Source: Candidatus Latescibacterota bacterium (lineage in GTDB: Bacteria > Latescibacterota > UBA2968). Taken from it: 39,983 nt of DNA. The DNA is taken from contig JAGWBW010000007.1 in NCBI GenBank assembly GCA_021295695.1, positions 1-39,983 of the forward strand. The letters are read 5' to 3'. The translations under genes and the position numbers were made by a program. Every line of letters begins with the position of its first letter. Positions within the stretch are counted from its first letter, which is position 1. The notes beneath the pieces are model-generated. The model worked only from the letters and a program-made list of their open reading frames with translations. It made no database searches and was not told the origin of the DNA. Below, piece after piece: positions 16,938-24,801 of the stretch.

Positions 16938-18113
16938 TCACAATTCCGGAGGAAAAGAGTAAATGAGGTTTAAACGCACATCTTTCAACACGAGCCATCG
17001 GATGAGCGGGGGCGAATTTAAGAGCGCGGGCAAACCCGTTGTAGAAGTAAAATTGAGAGGCGAAAGTGCCAACCCATGATTTAATCGCGCACCAGATATC
17101 CATGCCTGAATCAAAGTATGATTAATTGTATAAGTCGCCGTTGTCGGTTCGAGAAGCAACGGCTCATTATACCGCGTAAACGCGGTATCGCCTTCTGCAA
17201 TTGTCAGGCCATATATTTCAAAGGGAAAAGACGAAAAATAGGAACGATCCAGATTGATATCCAATTGCAATTGGGCCGAATTGATCGTCGCGCCTTGCGG
17301 AATATCGGGCAGATCAAAATTCAAGACACTGCCGTAAAACAAACCCTCGGAAAGAATGATCAGATCTTCTGACGGACCGCCATTGACCCGTGCACTCCAA
17401 TAGGTGTCTGCGCTGGTTTGTACAGCCGCACGCTCTATCACATCACCCACCCGATACACGGCTTCCAATTCGGGAATCGGCGCATCTGCACGAATAGCAT
17501 TAGCTTCGCGTGCAAAAATATCCAGGAGAAAAGGTTTCTCACCATCGGGTTGCAACAGGATTTCGACAGACGTAGCCCCCGCTTCTACCGCATCCTTCAA
17601 GAGCGACACAGGTAAATCAATTCGAACGCGATCTTCAAATACATGCACCACAGCATCTGGGATTGGTGTCGCAAGCACCTCGGATTCGACCAGTGAGAGC
17701 GTATCGACATAGGTCTGAAGTTCTTCCCACGGCGAATCGGGCCGCAACGCAATCAGCGATGCATTTTCGACCAACCGCGCCGACCGAATACCCAAATTGA
17801 CGCGCAGGGAATCGAGTACCAACCCCGGTGGCACACCGCCAGACAACTCATCCGGCACATTGAAACGCAATAGACTGCGCAACAAAAACCCATTCATCTG
17901 CCCGACCAGCAATTCCTCTTGTTCCCCCATCACAGTGGGAAAAGTCAGGGAATGAAAGGATCGCGCCGACTTTAGCGGAACAGCGGGTAATGCTACCGTA
18001 TCCCCGGGATCGCGCCCAACAAAGCCCTCGCCCAGGGGGTTGCGCTTTCCAGTATTACAACCGGAAAGACTGGCTACGGCCAGAAAAATTAACAAAAACC
18101 TTTTTTTTATCAT
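16938..18113 (-). CDS. Lipoprotein with two DNRLRE-like beta-sandwich repeats
   Basis: A 391-residue protein with a short basic N-terminus (MIKKRFLL), a hydrophobic core and lipobox LSGC. The mature part contains two segments of similar pattern: LLRFNVPDE...LDSLRVNLGI (around 95-125) and VLNFDLPDIPQG...NSAQLQLDINL (around 265-295). This is the hallmark arrangement of DNRLRE-type (CBM96-like) domains found in secreted and surface proteins. These domains often bind polysaccharide or stabilise large surface proteins. The ATG at 18113 is preferred over an in-frame TTG 12 bases upstream. It lies between a glycosyltransferase gene and an outer-membrane protein gene, suggesting a surface role. No enzymatic motif is seen. 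Confidence 0.65.
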   Translation of the reverse strand: MIKKRFLLIFLAVASLSGCNTGKRNPLGEGFVGRDPGDTVALPAVPLKSARSFHSLTFPTVMGEQEELLVGQMNGFLLRSLLRFNVPDELSGGVPPGLVLDSLRVNLGIRSARLVENASLIALRPDSPWEELQTYVDTLSLVESEVLATPIPDAVVHVFEDRVRIDLPVSLLKDAVEAGATSVEILLQPDGEKPFLLDIFAREANAIRADAPIPELEAVYRVGDVIERAAVQTSADTYWSARVNGGPSEDLIILSEGLFYGSVLNFDLPDIPQGATINSAQLQLDINLDRSYFSSFPFEIYGLTIAEGDTAFTRYNEPLLLEPTTATYTINHTLIQAWISGARLNHGLALSPLNFTSTTGLPALLNSPPLIRWLVLKDVRLNLIYSFPPEL

Positions 18114-18166
18114 ATCGTCACTCAATTGGGAAAAATAGTAGTTAGCTTCTTACACGTTTCAAAGCG

Positions 18167-19909
18167 TCAAACGTTTCGTTGTGTTTGACGACGAGAAATC
18201 GCGCGTTCTATACCGGGGAAAAAAAACGCTTCGCACACGCGATCCCAACCCATTTGTGCGGCCAACTTGTAACCCGAATGCAATCGCACCTCGCGTTCTC
18301 TATCCGATGATGGCAACGCATCTGCGATATCCCACGCGACTTTTTCTGCTACTTTGCCTTCCTGGATACGACGTTCATACTCGCCTATCACACGATCAGA
18401 CGCGGCATTCTCCAATGCGACATCTGCCGTATAATCAGCCACCAGGACAGGAGGACCTGTCAGTTCTCTTGTCACGCGATCCAGAAAACCACAGCATCCG
18501 CATACACTACTCGGCACGCAAAGCCCCCCAAAAGTTAGAGGTTCGAGCACGGCAATGCCAAACGGCTCATAAATCGATTGCCCAAACTCGACATCGGTGC
18601 CCCGGCGCAAATCTGCAAATGCCATATCTTGCGGCATGCGCTTCCCGCAACTCGCTCGATCCCAACCAAACTGATTGACCAGAACGGCCTGAATGGCAAC
18701 AGACTTGCGATTAAACGCTTCCATATCTTGCCAGATCTCCACCTCATTGGAAACCAGATCGGGCAGCCCTATCCGGTGTTCAACCGGCCATCCATATTCG
18801 GACTCCATACGCTCAACATCTTGCGAACTACGCTGTTCTGCAGCCGTTGTAAGCACAAAAAATACGCCTGTCTGCCCCTTGTCCCCCAATAATTTATCGA
18901 GATGTGTCAATACGAGCAAATCGCGCCATAGCCCTTTGCTAATCACCGGGCGTGTGACATGTGTCATCACCACATCTGGCTCATACCCGAGCAAATTCTG
19001 AGCGTAATCCCGTAAGCGCGTGCGAGATTGCAATTTCTCTGCATAAGAAATCTGCACAGAAGGAATCCCGTTGTACACCAGATCTATCGCCTGCGCCTCA
19101 AACCCCATAAACCGGAGCTCATCGAGTGTTGAATCGCCCACGGCAAAAATACCATCGCAGTACGATGCCAGTTGAACCAGCGCGTGCCGATAATAATCGG
19201 ACTGATCTCCAAACACATCCTCAACCACTTCGCCCTGTGCAAGTGCCTGCGACATCGCGTTGTAAAACATCACATCGTGCCCTGGGTTTCCCTCTGTGAT
19301 CCCGCGCATCGTCGAAACTTCATGTGCATAAAAAATCGTCCAAAAGCGCGGATCATTTTCCGCAATAGCTTTGAGCGCGACAGGCATGCCCATATATTCA
19401 TGAGCCAGCACAATGTGCGGACCGGGTGCCTTTCCAATCAGCGCGATAACAGCGTCGTAAATAGCTTCGGCACTGTCGATATACAGCGCGTAATCCGCAA
19501 TTGTATCGTATCGGTCAGATGTAAGGCCAAAATGCCGGTAGAGATTGTACTTAAAATTGCGGGACTTCCGCGGGTTGATATCTTCGGCATCGACGAGCAA
19601 CACATCGGCTTCATATCCGCCAGTGAAGCGGCGTATCCCATAAACTATATTGACATTATACCGCTCTGCTACGCGATTGAGCGCATCGGCACAATCCGCA
19701 TTTTGCACGCCGGAAATAGTCGAAAAAAGTACCTCGCCACTCTCTGCGAGCAGATCTTCATCTTCTGGGCGCGAAAGCGGACCGACAAGAAAAGATCGCC
19801 GCACGGATTTCTGGTACACAGGAGAAGTTAACAAGCCATCGAGAACAGTCCCGATACCACCGGCCTTGCGAACCGCTTCGTGTGTCGCGTGAATCACCGT
19901 ATAACTCAT
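18167..19909 (-). CDS. Glycosyltransferase, glycogen/starch synthase-like (GT-B fold)
   Basis: A 580-residue GT-B protein related to glycogen/starch synthases and GT4-type transferases, which add sugars from nucleotide donors. The N-terminal domain contains KAGGIGTVLDGL (the loop that holds the donor diphosphate in glycogen synthases) and LAHEYMGMPVALKAI. An interdomain stretch DLVYNGIP is typical of the family. The C-terminal domain has the ExxxxxxxE signature EPFGIAVLEPLTFGGLCVPSS. A CGCC cluster right after this is unusual. Length exceeds bacterial GlgA by about 100 residues, much of it in the middle. It starts 3 bases after the lipoprotein stop and belongs to the same operon. The acceptor and donor are unknown; storage or exopolysaccharide roles are both possible. 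Confidence 0.78.
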   Translation of the reverse strand: MSYTVIHATHEAVRKAGGIGTVLDGLLTSPVYQKSVRRSFLVGPLSRPEDEDLLAESGEVLFSTISGVQNADCADALNRVAERYNVNIVYGIRRFTGGYEADVLLVDAEDINPRKSRNFKYNLYRHFGLTSDRYDTIADYALYIDSAEAIYDAVIALIGKAPGPHIVLAHEYMGMPVALKAIAENDPRFWTIFYAHEVSTMRGITEGNPGHDVMFYNAMSQALAQGEVVEDVFGDQSDYYRHALVQLASYCDGIFAVGDSTLDELRFMGFEAQAIDLVYNGIPSVQISYAEKLQSRTRLRDYAQNLLGYEPDVVMTHVTRPVISKGLWRDLLVLTHLDKLLGDKGQTGVFFVLTTAAEQRSSQDVERMESEYGWPVEHRIGLPDLVSNEVEIWQDMEAFNRKSVAIQAVLVNQFGWDRASCGKRMPQDMAFADLRRGTDVEFGQSIYEPFGIAVLEPLTFGGLCVPSSVCGCCGFLDRVTRELTGPPVLVADYTADVALENAASDRVIGEYERRIQEGKVAEKVAWDIADALPSSDREREVRLHSGYKLAAQMGWDRVCEAFFFPGIERAISRRQTQRNV

Positions 19910-19912
19910 AAC

Positions 19913-20398
19913 TCAATGCACCATATCGATCAAAATATCCACTTCGACGGCTCCGGGTGCAACGGGATTTTGCGGATAGATCCCCTCCATATCCCCTGTC
20001 TTTGAACCACCCACACGTCCATCTGAATCAATTTTGGCAGAGACGTATAGCGCATCGATCTCAGACCAGTCGATCTCAATCATCGCATCTCCTCGCGTCA
20101 GCGTGTACGAAAGGGGGAAATCGGAAATGTCGAGCCGCTTCACTGCCAGCGGTGGCCCGCCAACAGGGGCAGGTCGCGCAATAACAAATAGCACGGCATT
20201 GCCTCCGATGCGTTGGTCCAACCCATCAGCCAACCGAATCGTCCCCGAAACCACAGCATCTGATACCTGTGGTCCTTCTTTATCCGCTGCTGGAGCTTGA
20301 GCAGGTGGAGGCTTTGGCGGCGGATGCGCCCCTTCCTCATAGTGCTGACTACAAGATATCGACCACATAAGAACGCATAAGAGAATATATTTACGCAT
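19913..20398 (-). CDS. Lipoprotein with CcmI/CycH C-terminal-type domain
   Basis: A 161-residue lipoprotein: signal with SISC lipobox, a Pro-rich linker (PPPKPPPAQAPA), then a single domain from about residue 45. That domain reads VSGTIRLADGL, VLFVIARP, PPLAVKRLDISDFPLSYTLT and SDGRVGGSKTGDMEGIYP. This matches point by point the periplasmic C-terminal domain of the cytochrome c biogenesis protein CcmI/CycH, which binds apocytochrome. Here it is detached from the usual membrane helices and TPR region. No other ccm gene is near, but a CxxCH lipoprotein is encoded at 37.8-38.3 kb. Its start overlaps the end of map by 8 bases. Confidence 0.7.
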   Translation of the reverse strand: MRKYILLCVLMWSISCSQHYEEGAHPPPKPPPAQAPAADKEGPQVSDAVVSGTIRLADGLDQRIGGNAVLFVIARPAPVGGPPLAVKRLDISDFPLSYTLTRGDAMIEIDWSEIDALYVSAKIDSDGRVGGSKTGDMEGIYPQNPVAPGAVEVDILIDMVH

Positions 20399-21155
20399 CG
20401 ATCTCTTCCTCGAACATCGTCAAAATTCTGGGTTCTCCACGCGTAATCGCCACCACATGTTCAAAATGTGCCGAAGGCAATCCATCAGCAGCAGACGCCG
20501 TCCACCCGTCATCGGCCACCACAACCTCGTGTGTTCCCAAATTGACCATAGGCTCAATGGCGAGCACCATCCCCTTTCGCAAACGCGGATTGCGCTCTGG
20601 AGGCACATAATTGGGCACGGCGGGTTCTTCGTGTAACCTGCGCCCAATGCCATGCCCTACAAATTGCCGCACAACAGAAAATCCAAATTGCTCAACCCAG
20701 TTTTGTACCGCGCCGCAAATATCGCTCAGACGTCTTCCGGCAACCGCTTGTTCAATACCCTTAAACAGAGATTCTCGCGTCACCTTGAGCAATTCTTTCT
20801 CCCGCTCTGAAATATTGCCCACAACGCGCGTAATCGCCTGGTCGCCGTAGTAGCCTCGCAATTTCACGCCGATGTCAATGCTGACAATATCGCCATCCAC
20901 CAGCTTCCGCGATCCGGGAATCCCGTGTACGACCTGTTCGTTAATTGAAATACAACTCGCTGCCGGATACCCCTTATAGCCCTTAAATGCGGGTTCTGCA
21001 CCGTGCGACCGAATCACATCTTCGACCACGCTATCCAACTCCCTGGTCGTCGTCCCCCCCTTGACAAGCGGCTTCAGTGTGCGATGCACCAGCCCCACAA
21101 TGCGGTTTGCCTCAACCATCAAATCCAGTTCTCGATCTGTTCGCAATACAATCAC
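20391..21155 (-). CDS. map: Type I methionine aminopeptidase
   Basis: A 254-residue cytosolic enzyme that removes the initiator Met from nascent proteins with a small second residue. All five metal ligands of the pita-bread fold are present: D94 (SIDIG), D105 (YGDQA), H168 (GHGIG), E201 (AIEPM) and E232 (FEHVV). H77 in VVHGIP is the conserved substrate-contacting His. Spacing equals that of the E. coli enzyme and no N-terminal extension is present, so it is type Ia. The 3' end overlaps the CcmI-like lipoprotein gene. The start is 12 bases downstream of the metalloprotease stop, so transcription from upstream is likely. Confidence 0.96.
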   Translation of the reverse strand: MIVLRTDRELDLMVEANRIVGLVHRTLKPLVKGGTTTRELDSVVEDVIRSHGAEPAFKGYKGYPAASCISINEQVVHGIPGSRKLVDGDIVSIDIGVKLRGYYGDQAITRVVGNISEREKELLKVTRESLFKGIEQAVAGRRLSDICGAVQNWVEQFGFSVVRQFVGHGIGRRLHEEPAVPNYVPPERNPRLRKGMVLAIEPMVNLGTHEVVVADDGWTASAADGLPSAHFEHVVAITRGEPRILTMFEEEIDA

Positions 21156-21167
21156 AGTGTTACTCCC

Positions 21168-22784
21168 CTAACGCGATTCACCAAAATGGGAAACAAAAAT
21201 GAGAAAATCGCGAAAATCAACAGGTCCATCCCCATTGAAATCCAATTTTGGATCGTAATTATTATCCGTGTGCAAAAGCTTAAAGCCATCCGCAAAGCGC
21301 AGAAAATCGGAAAATGCAACGCGCCCATCGCTATCGACATCGCATACGAGATCCGTCGCCGTACTTCCGCCAGTTGAAAACGTGTAATCCACGCGCCGTC
21401 TTTCACCCGAAAGCGATGTTTCCATCACAATAAATACAACCTCGTCAAAACGATTGGCTCTTGGAATCACCACCGTTGTCCCACGCGGGTACAACAATTC
21501 AATACCAGACGGAGAAATCAGCATCACCAGCAACGTCCACTGCCCGCGGTCATCCAGCGAAAACGCCCCCCGAAGCCCGCCAGCGATACTTGAAGTAGAT
21601 ACGCGCAAATATGTCGTTCCCAAATGATCAACTGTTTCAACCCCTTCAAAAGAACCACCTGTGCCGAGGAATATATTGGCATACTTTATCGAGGGCAAAT
21701 CGCGCGCCTCAACATAATACCCGGGACGCGTACGCATATCAGTTAAATAATTCCACGCGGCAAACCGCGGCATCACCTGGGAAAATCCGCCCAAAGGCAT
21801 CCCATCATCAATAAGCGACAAACTATATCTACTCGGATCGCGTCTTTTGAGCAACTCCCAAACACTTTTGATTACATCTACACCGTAAACCTGCTCGACG
21901 TGGTGGGCAAAGATCGCAGCACCAAAAGGATGAAGACTACCAGAGAATTTGTCCAATGACGCTTCGGGATCGTCGTAAATACACGAGAAATTGCTTGGGC
22001 AACTTATGTACTGGTAAAAGTCATTCACTTCGGGATAGGCCACATCCTCCATCCAGGTCGCCGTGAGTTCCTGCCACCACGCAGCACCAAAGTCGGCATA
22101 ATACCCAAATTGAATCGCGTGAAAAAACTCGTGTGCAGCCGTCACGCGCAAACCATTGAGTCCGCGTGAATTTACAGGGTAAATATTATCAGTAAAATTA
22201 TTGTCAATCTCCATATAACTCGGCGTCGTCAATTCCGTATATGCAATCGGATATGTAAAGCCATAAGCCTGCTGAATGGCGAGATTTTTAATATACACAT
22301 CGTAAACACCATCGCCATCGGACAGAGGAGGATTGTAGCCCAACTGATTGATCTCCAAATCCCAAACCGACTCAAAAACGCGCGCAGTCTCATCGACATA
22401 ATCCGGCACGCCATTAGCATCTGTATCGGTTGGAGCAACAGCGTGCGTCCCCGTAGTATTGTAGTGAATTTTGAAATGCCCACCCGAAGACAGAATTGAA
22501 TGACTCAAAATGGGACGCTGCTGGAGAAACGCAAATGCCTCTTTTGCCGCGGAAGGCAAACGATCCCAATTTGCAGTCAATCCCCTTATCGCCGATGTCC
22601 CACAAATAGCTCTATCCAGCCGAAACTCGCTGTCAACAGGCAGAACATCGGGAAAAAAATGAGCACAGGCCCGGCAGTAAATATCGTGCAGTTCGGTACC
22701 GGGCGCAAAAATGGGCGGAACTTGTGCATGCACGGATCCGCCCGCTAATAAAAAGATCGTCAACAAAAGGACAACCCTACCCAT
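21168..22784 (-). CDS. Secreted zinc metalloprotease-like protein with C-terminal dockerin-type repeat
   Basis: A 538-residue exported protein. Residues 1-20 are a signal peptide ending VHA. HEFFH (218-222) inside AAHEFFHAIQFGYY is a zinc HExxH site, and E239 in WWQELTATWMED is a plausible third ligand, as in MXAN_6640-type putative peptidases. TDTDANGVPDYVDE near residue 120 is a calcium-binding loop. The C-terminus carries two EF-hand-like loops, DVDSDGRVAFSDF and DFNGDGPVDFRDF, the dockerin type I pattern. The dockerin suggests docking to a cohesin or general calcium-stabilised anchoring. The ATG at 22784 directly follows the mntR stop; an ATG at 22793 overlapping mntR is the alternative. 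Proteolysis is inferred, not shown. Confidence 0.78.
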   Translation of the reverse strand: MGRVVLLLTIFLLAGGSVHAQVPPIFAPGTELHDIYCRACAHFFPDVLPVDSEFRLDRAICGTSAIRGLTANWDRLPSAAKEAFAFLQQRPILSHSILSSGGHFKIHYNTTGTHAVAPTDTDANGVPDYVDETARVFESVWDLEINQLGYNPPLSDGDGVYDVYIKNLAIQQAYGFTYPIAYTELTTPSYMEIDNNFTDNIYPVNSRGLNGLRVTAAHEFFHAIQFGYYADFGAAWWQELTATWMEDVAYPEVNDFYQYISCPSNFSCIYDDPEASLDKFSGSLHPFGAAIFAHHVEQVYGVDVIKSVWELLKRRDPSRYSLSLIDDGMPLGGFSQVMPRFAAWNYLTDMRTRPGYYVEARDLPSIKYANIFLGTGGSFEGVETVDHLGTTYLRVSTSSIAGGLRGAFSLDDRGQWTLLVMLISPSGIELLYPRGTTVVIPRANRFDEVVFIVMETSLSGERRRVDYTFSTGGSTATDLVCDVDSDGRVAFSDFLRFADGFKLLHTDNNYDPKLDFNGDGPVDFRDFLIFVSHFGESR

Positions 22785-22785
22785 A

Positions 22786-23463
22786 TCAGCCATCTTCCCC
22801 CAATGATGAAACATAAATATGTGCAGCCACTTCAAGCCCGAGCGAATACGTGGCCTCACCATTGACAACAATTTCCAGCGGCCCGTTAAAAGGCGCGCGA
22901 CTCACTACCTCGATCTCGACATTCGGTTTAATGCCCATCGTCGCCATATAGCGCAACATCTCCGCACTCTGGTCACTCACCTGCCGAACGCGTACATTTG
23001 CACCTGCCTGAATATCTGCCAAACACAGATAATGGTCGTATTCTATCGAACCATCTTTGCGCGGGATCGGCGCGCCATGTGGATCAACTGTCGGATACCC
23101 CAGCATTCGGTCAATTTTATCTTCAAACTCCTCAGAGATAACATGCTCCAACCGATCCGCCTCTTCATCGACCTTATCCAGATCAAATCCCAAAATCTCT
23201 GACAAATATAGCTCCAGCAAACGGTGATGGCGAATGACCTCAAGGGCAATGCGTTTTCCCGTCGATGTTAGTATAACGCCCTGATAAGGCGTATGTTCCA
23301 CCAGCTTCATCGCGGCGAGTTTCTTGAGCATATTGGTGACCGAAGCGGGCGCAACAGCCCTGTGCTCTGCAATCAGTGATGTCGTCACAGAGTCAACGGG
23401 ATTCTGCCCGTGTGTCAGCTTGTAGATCGTTTTCAAATAATCCTGTGAGGATTGACTGATCAT
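22786..23463 (-). CDS. mntR: DtxR/MntR family metal-dependent transcriptional regulator (Mn-type ligands)
   Basis: A 225-residue repressor with three parts: winged helix (1-72), metal-binding/dimerisation helices (73-145) and a C-terminal FeoA-like SH3 domain (about 150-222). By-eye alignment gives D8 (SSQDYLK), H80/E84 (RHHRLLE) and D103-E106-H107 (EADRLEH). Asp at 8 and 103 rather than Met and Cys matches manganese-responsive MntR more than iron-responsive DtxR; E11 of MntR is Lys here. The C-terminal SH3 domain is a DtxR feature. It closes the metal ABC operon and probably represses it through the palindrome at 27851-27866. GGGGGAAGGA precedes the ATG. A weak promoter (TTGCTT, 17 bases, TACTTT) may also lie in the 63-base gap upstream. 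Confidence 0.88.
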   Translation of the reverse strand: MISQSSQDYLKTIYKLTHGQNPVDSVTTSLIAEHRAVAPASVTNMLKKLAAMKLVEHTPYQGVILTSTGKRIALEVIRHHRLLELYLSEILGFDLDKVDEEADRLEHVISEEFEDKIDRMLGYPTVDPHGAPIPRKDGSIEYDHYLCLADIQAGANVRVRQVSDQSAEMLRYMATMGIKPNVEIEVVSRAPFNGPLEIVVNGEATYSLGLEVAAHIYVSSLGEDG

Positions 23464-23526
23464 TGTCCTTCCCCCAAATAGCTATCAAACAAAGTAAGAT
23501 AAACCTCATATACAAGCAAGCATATC

Positions 23527-24801
23527 CTATCCATCGGGAATACGCTTGCCCTGTGGATCTGTTGCGATATTGGGCAATGCTGCTCGAATTTCTTCCCTCA
23601 GATGGTCATCCGTAAAGTGTTCCAGCGCATCGGCGGGGTCGTGTACATGATCTGGCGGAAGCCCCAGTTGGTTCAAATAGGACTCCCAAAGCCTGTGATT
23701 GCGGAGCAGGCGGGTCGCGTATGTAACGCCCTGTTCCCCCAGCGAAAAATATCCCTTTTCCCGCGTGATCAGCCCTTGCCACATCAATGACCGGATCGCA
23801 ATACCAGACACCCGGCGTGCAGCCGTATCGACCAGATCGCTCCAACTGAGCGTAGAGACGCTTCGCGATTCCCTATCGCGAAGCAACTTCAACAAAACGT
23901 GGTCTCGTGCAACCCGCAAAGAGAGCCGTACTTGCCGCACGAATCGCCCCAGCAAACCATAGTGGGGCGCAAAAATTAGGGAAAGCGCGAATAGCGCACC
24001 CATAACGACAACCATAGCCCCAGCAATAGAACTATTCCAAACCCCTGCAAGAAAATATCCGGCAATTGCAGAAATAACGCCCATCAGCGCAGACAGCGTC
24101 AAAATGACTTTTAACCGATCGCTCCACAAATAGGCCGAAGCACCGGGAACAATCAGCATCGCAACAACGAGAATAGCCCCTACAGACTCAAACGCAGCCA
24201 CTGTTGTCACAGAAACCGCTCCCATCAGCACATAATGCACCAGAGCAGCACTCACGCCCACAGAAAGCGCCATCTCGGCATCAAAAGACGCGATCAAAAG
24301 CTCTTTGTAAAACACCAGAACAAACGCGAGATTAAGCACAAACACCGTTCCGAGAATCCATACAGGGCGCGGTCCCAAATCCCATTCTCCCCAGAATAGA
24401 CGATCCCAGGGCGTGTACGCGATCTCCCCGTAAAGAACGCATTCTTGATCGAGATCAACCTGCCCGGCAAATGCCGTGATCAAAACAACCCCCAGTGCGA
24501 AAAGCGCCGTAAAAGCAATGCCAATCGACGTATCTTCTTGCACGCGCCACCTTCGGTGAAATGTTTCAATCAATACCGTGGCAATAACCCCACATATAGC
24601 AGCACCAATAAACATCGGAATCACATCGCGACTGCCCGAAAGCAGAAACGCAATAACGATGCCCGGCAAAACAGCATGGCTTAGTGCATCGCCCAAAAGC
24701 GACATCTTGCGCAACACGAGATACGCACCCAACAAACCGCACGATGCCCCGGCCAGCGCGCCTGTAAGCACAATCCAAAATGGTCCCCAAAACTCATCCA
24801 T
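23527..24801 (-). CDS. Metal ABC transporter permease fused to a DtxR-like domain (permease B)
   Basis: A 424-residue two-part protein. Residues 1-280 are an ABC-3 family permease for Mn/Zn/Fe, with 8-9 membrane helices and the characteristic LRKMSLLGDALSHAVLPGI loop that meets the ATPase. The cytosolic remainder (about 290-424) is a DtxR-like module: winged helix (VSTLSWSDLVDTAARRVSG...GYFSLGEQG), then RNHRLWESYL, then ADALEHFTDDHLREEI and a tail TDPQGKRIPDG. The HxxxE and DxxEH metal-ligand motifs of DtxR/MntR are intact, and the tail matches the DPHGxPIP loop of the separate MntR. The start at 24801 overlaps the permease A stop; GGAGG lies upstream. The fused domain may sense cytosolic metal and gate transport (inference). 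Confidence 0.88.
   Translation of the reverse strand: MDEFWGPFWIVLTGALAGASCGLLGAYLVLRKMSLLGDALSHAVLPGIVIAFLLSGSRDVIPMFIGAAICGVIATVLIETFHRRWRVQEDTSIGIAFTALFALGVVLITAFAGQVDLDQECVLYGEIAYTPWDRLFWGEWDLGPRPVWILGTVFVLNLAFVLVFYKELLIASFDAEMALSVGVSAALVHYVLMGAVSVTTVAAFESVGAILVVAMLIVPGASAYLWSDRLKVILTLSALMGVISAIAGYFLAGVWNSSIAGAMVVVMGALFALSLIFAPHYGLLGRFVRQVRLSLRVARDHVLLKLLRDRESRSVSTLSWSDLVDTAARRVSGIAIRSLMWQGLITREKGYFSLGEQGVTYATRLLRNHRLWESYLNQLGLPPDHVHDPADALEHFTDDHLREEIRAALPNIATDPQGKRIPDG

Noticed and set aside
16346-16966. 206-codon plus-strand open frame
   Set aside because: It is antisense to the outer-membrane protein gene; composition is unlike a real protein and no ribosome-binding site is seen.
19172-19831. 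219-codon plus-strand open frame
   Set aside because: It is antisense to the glycosyltransferase with no family resemblance.
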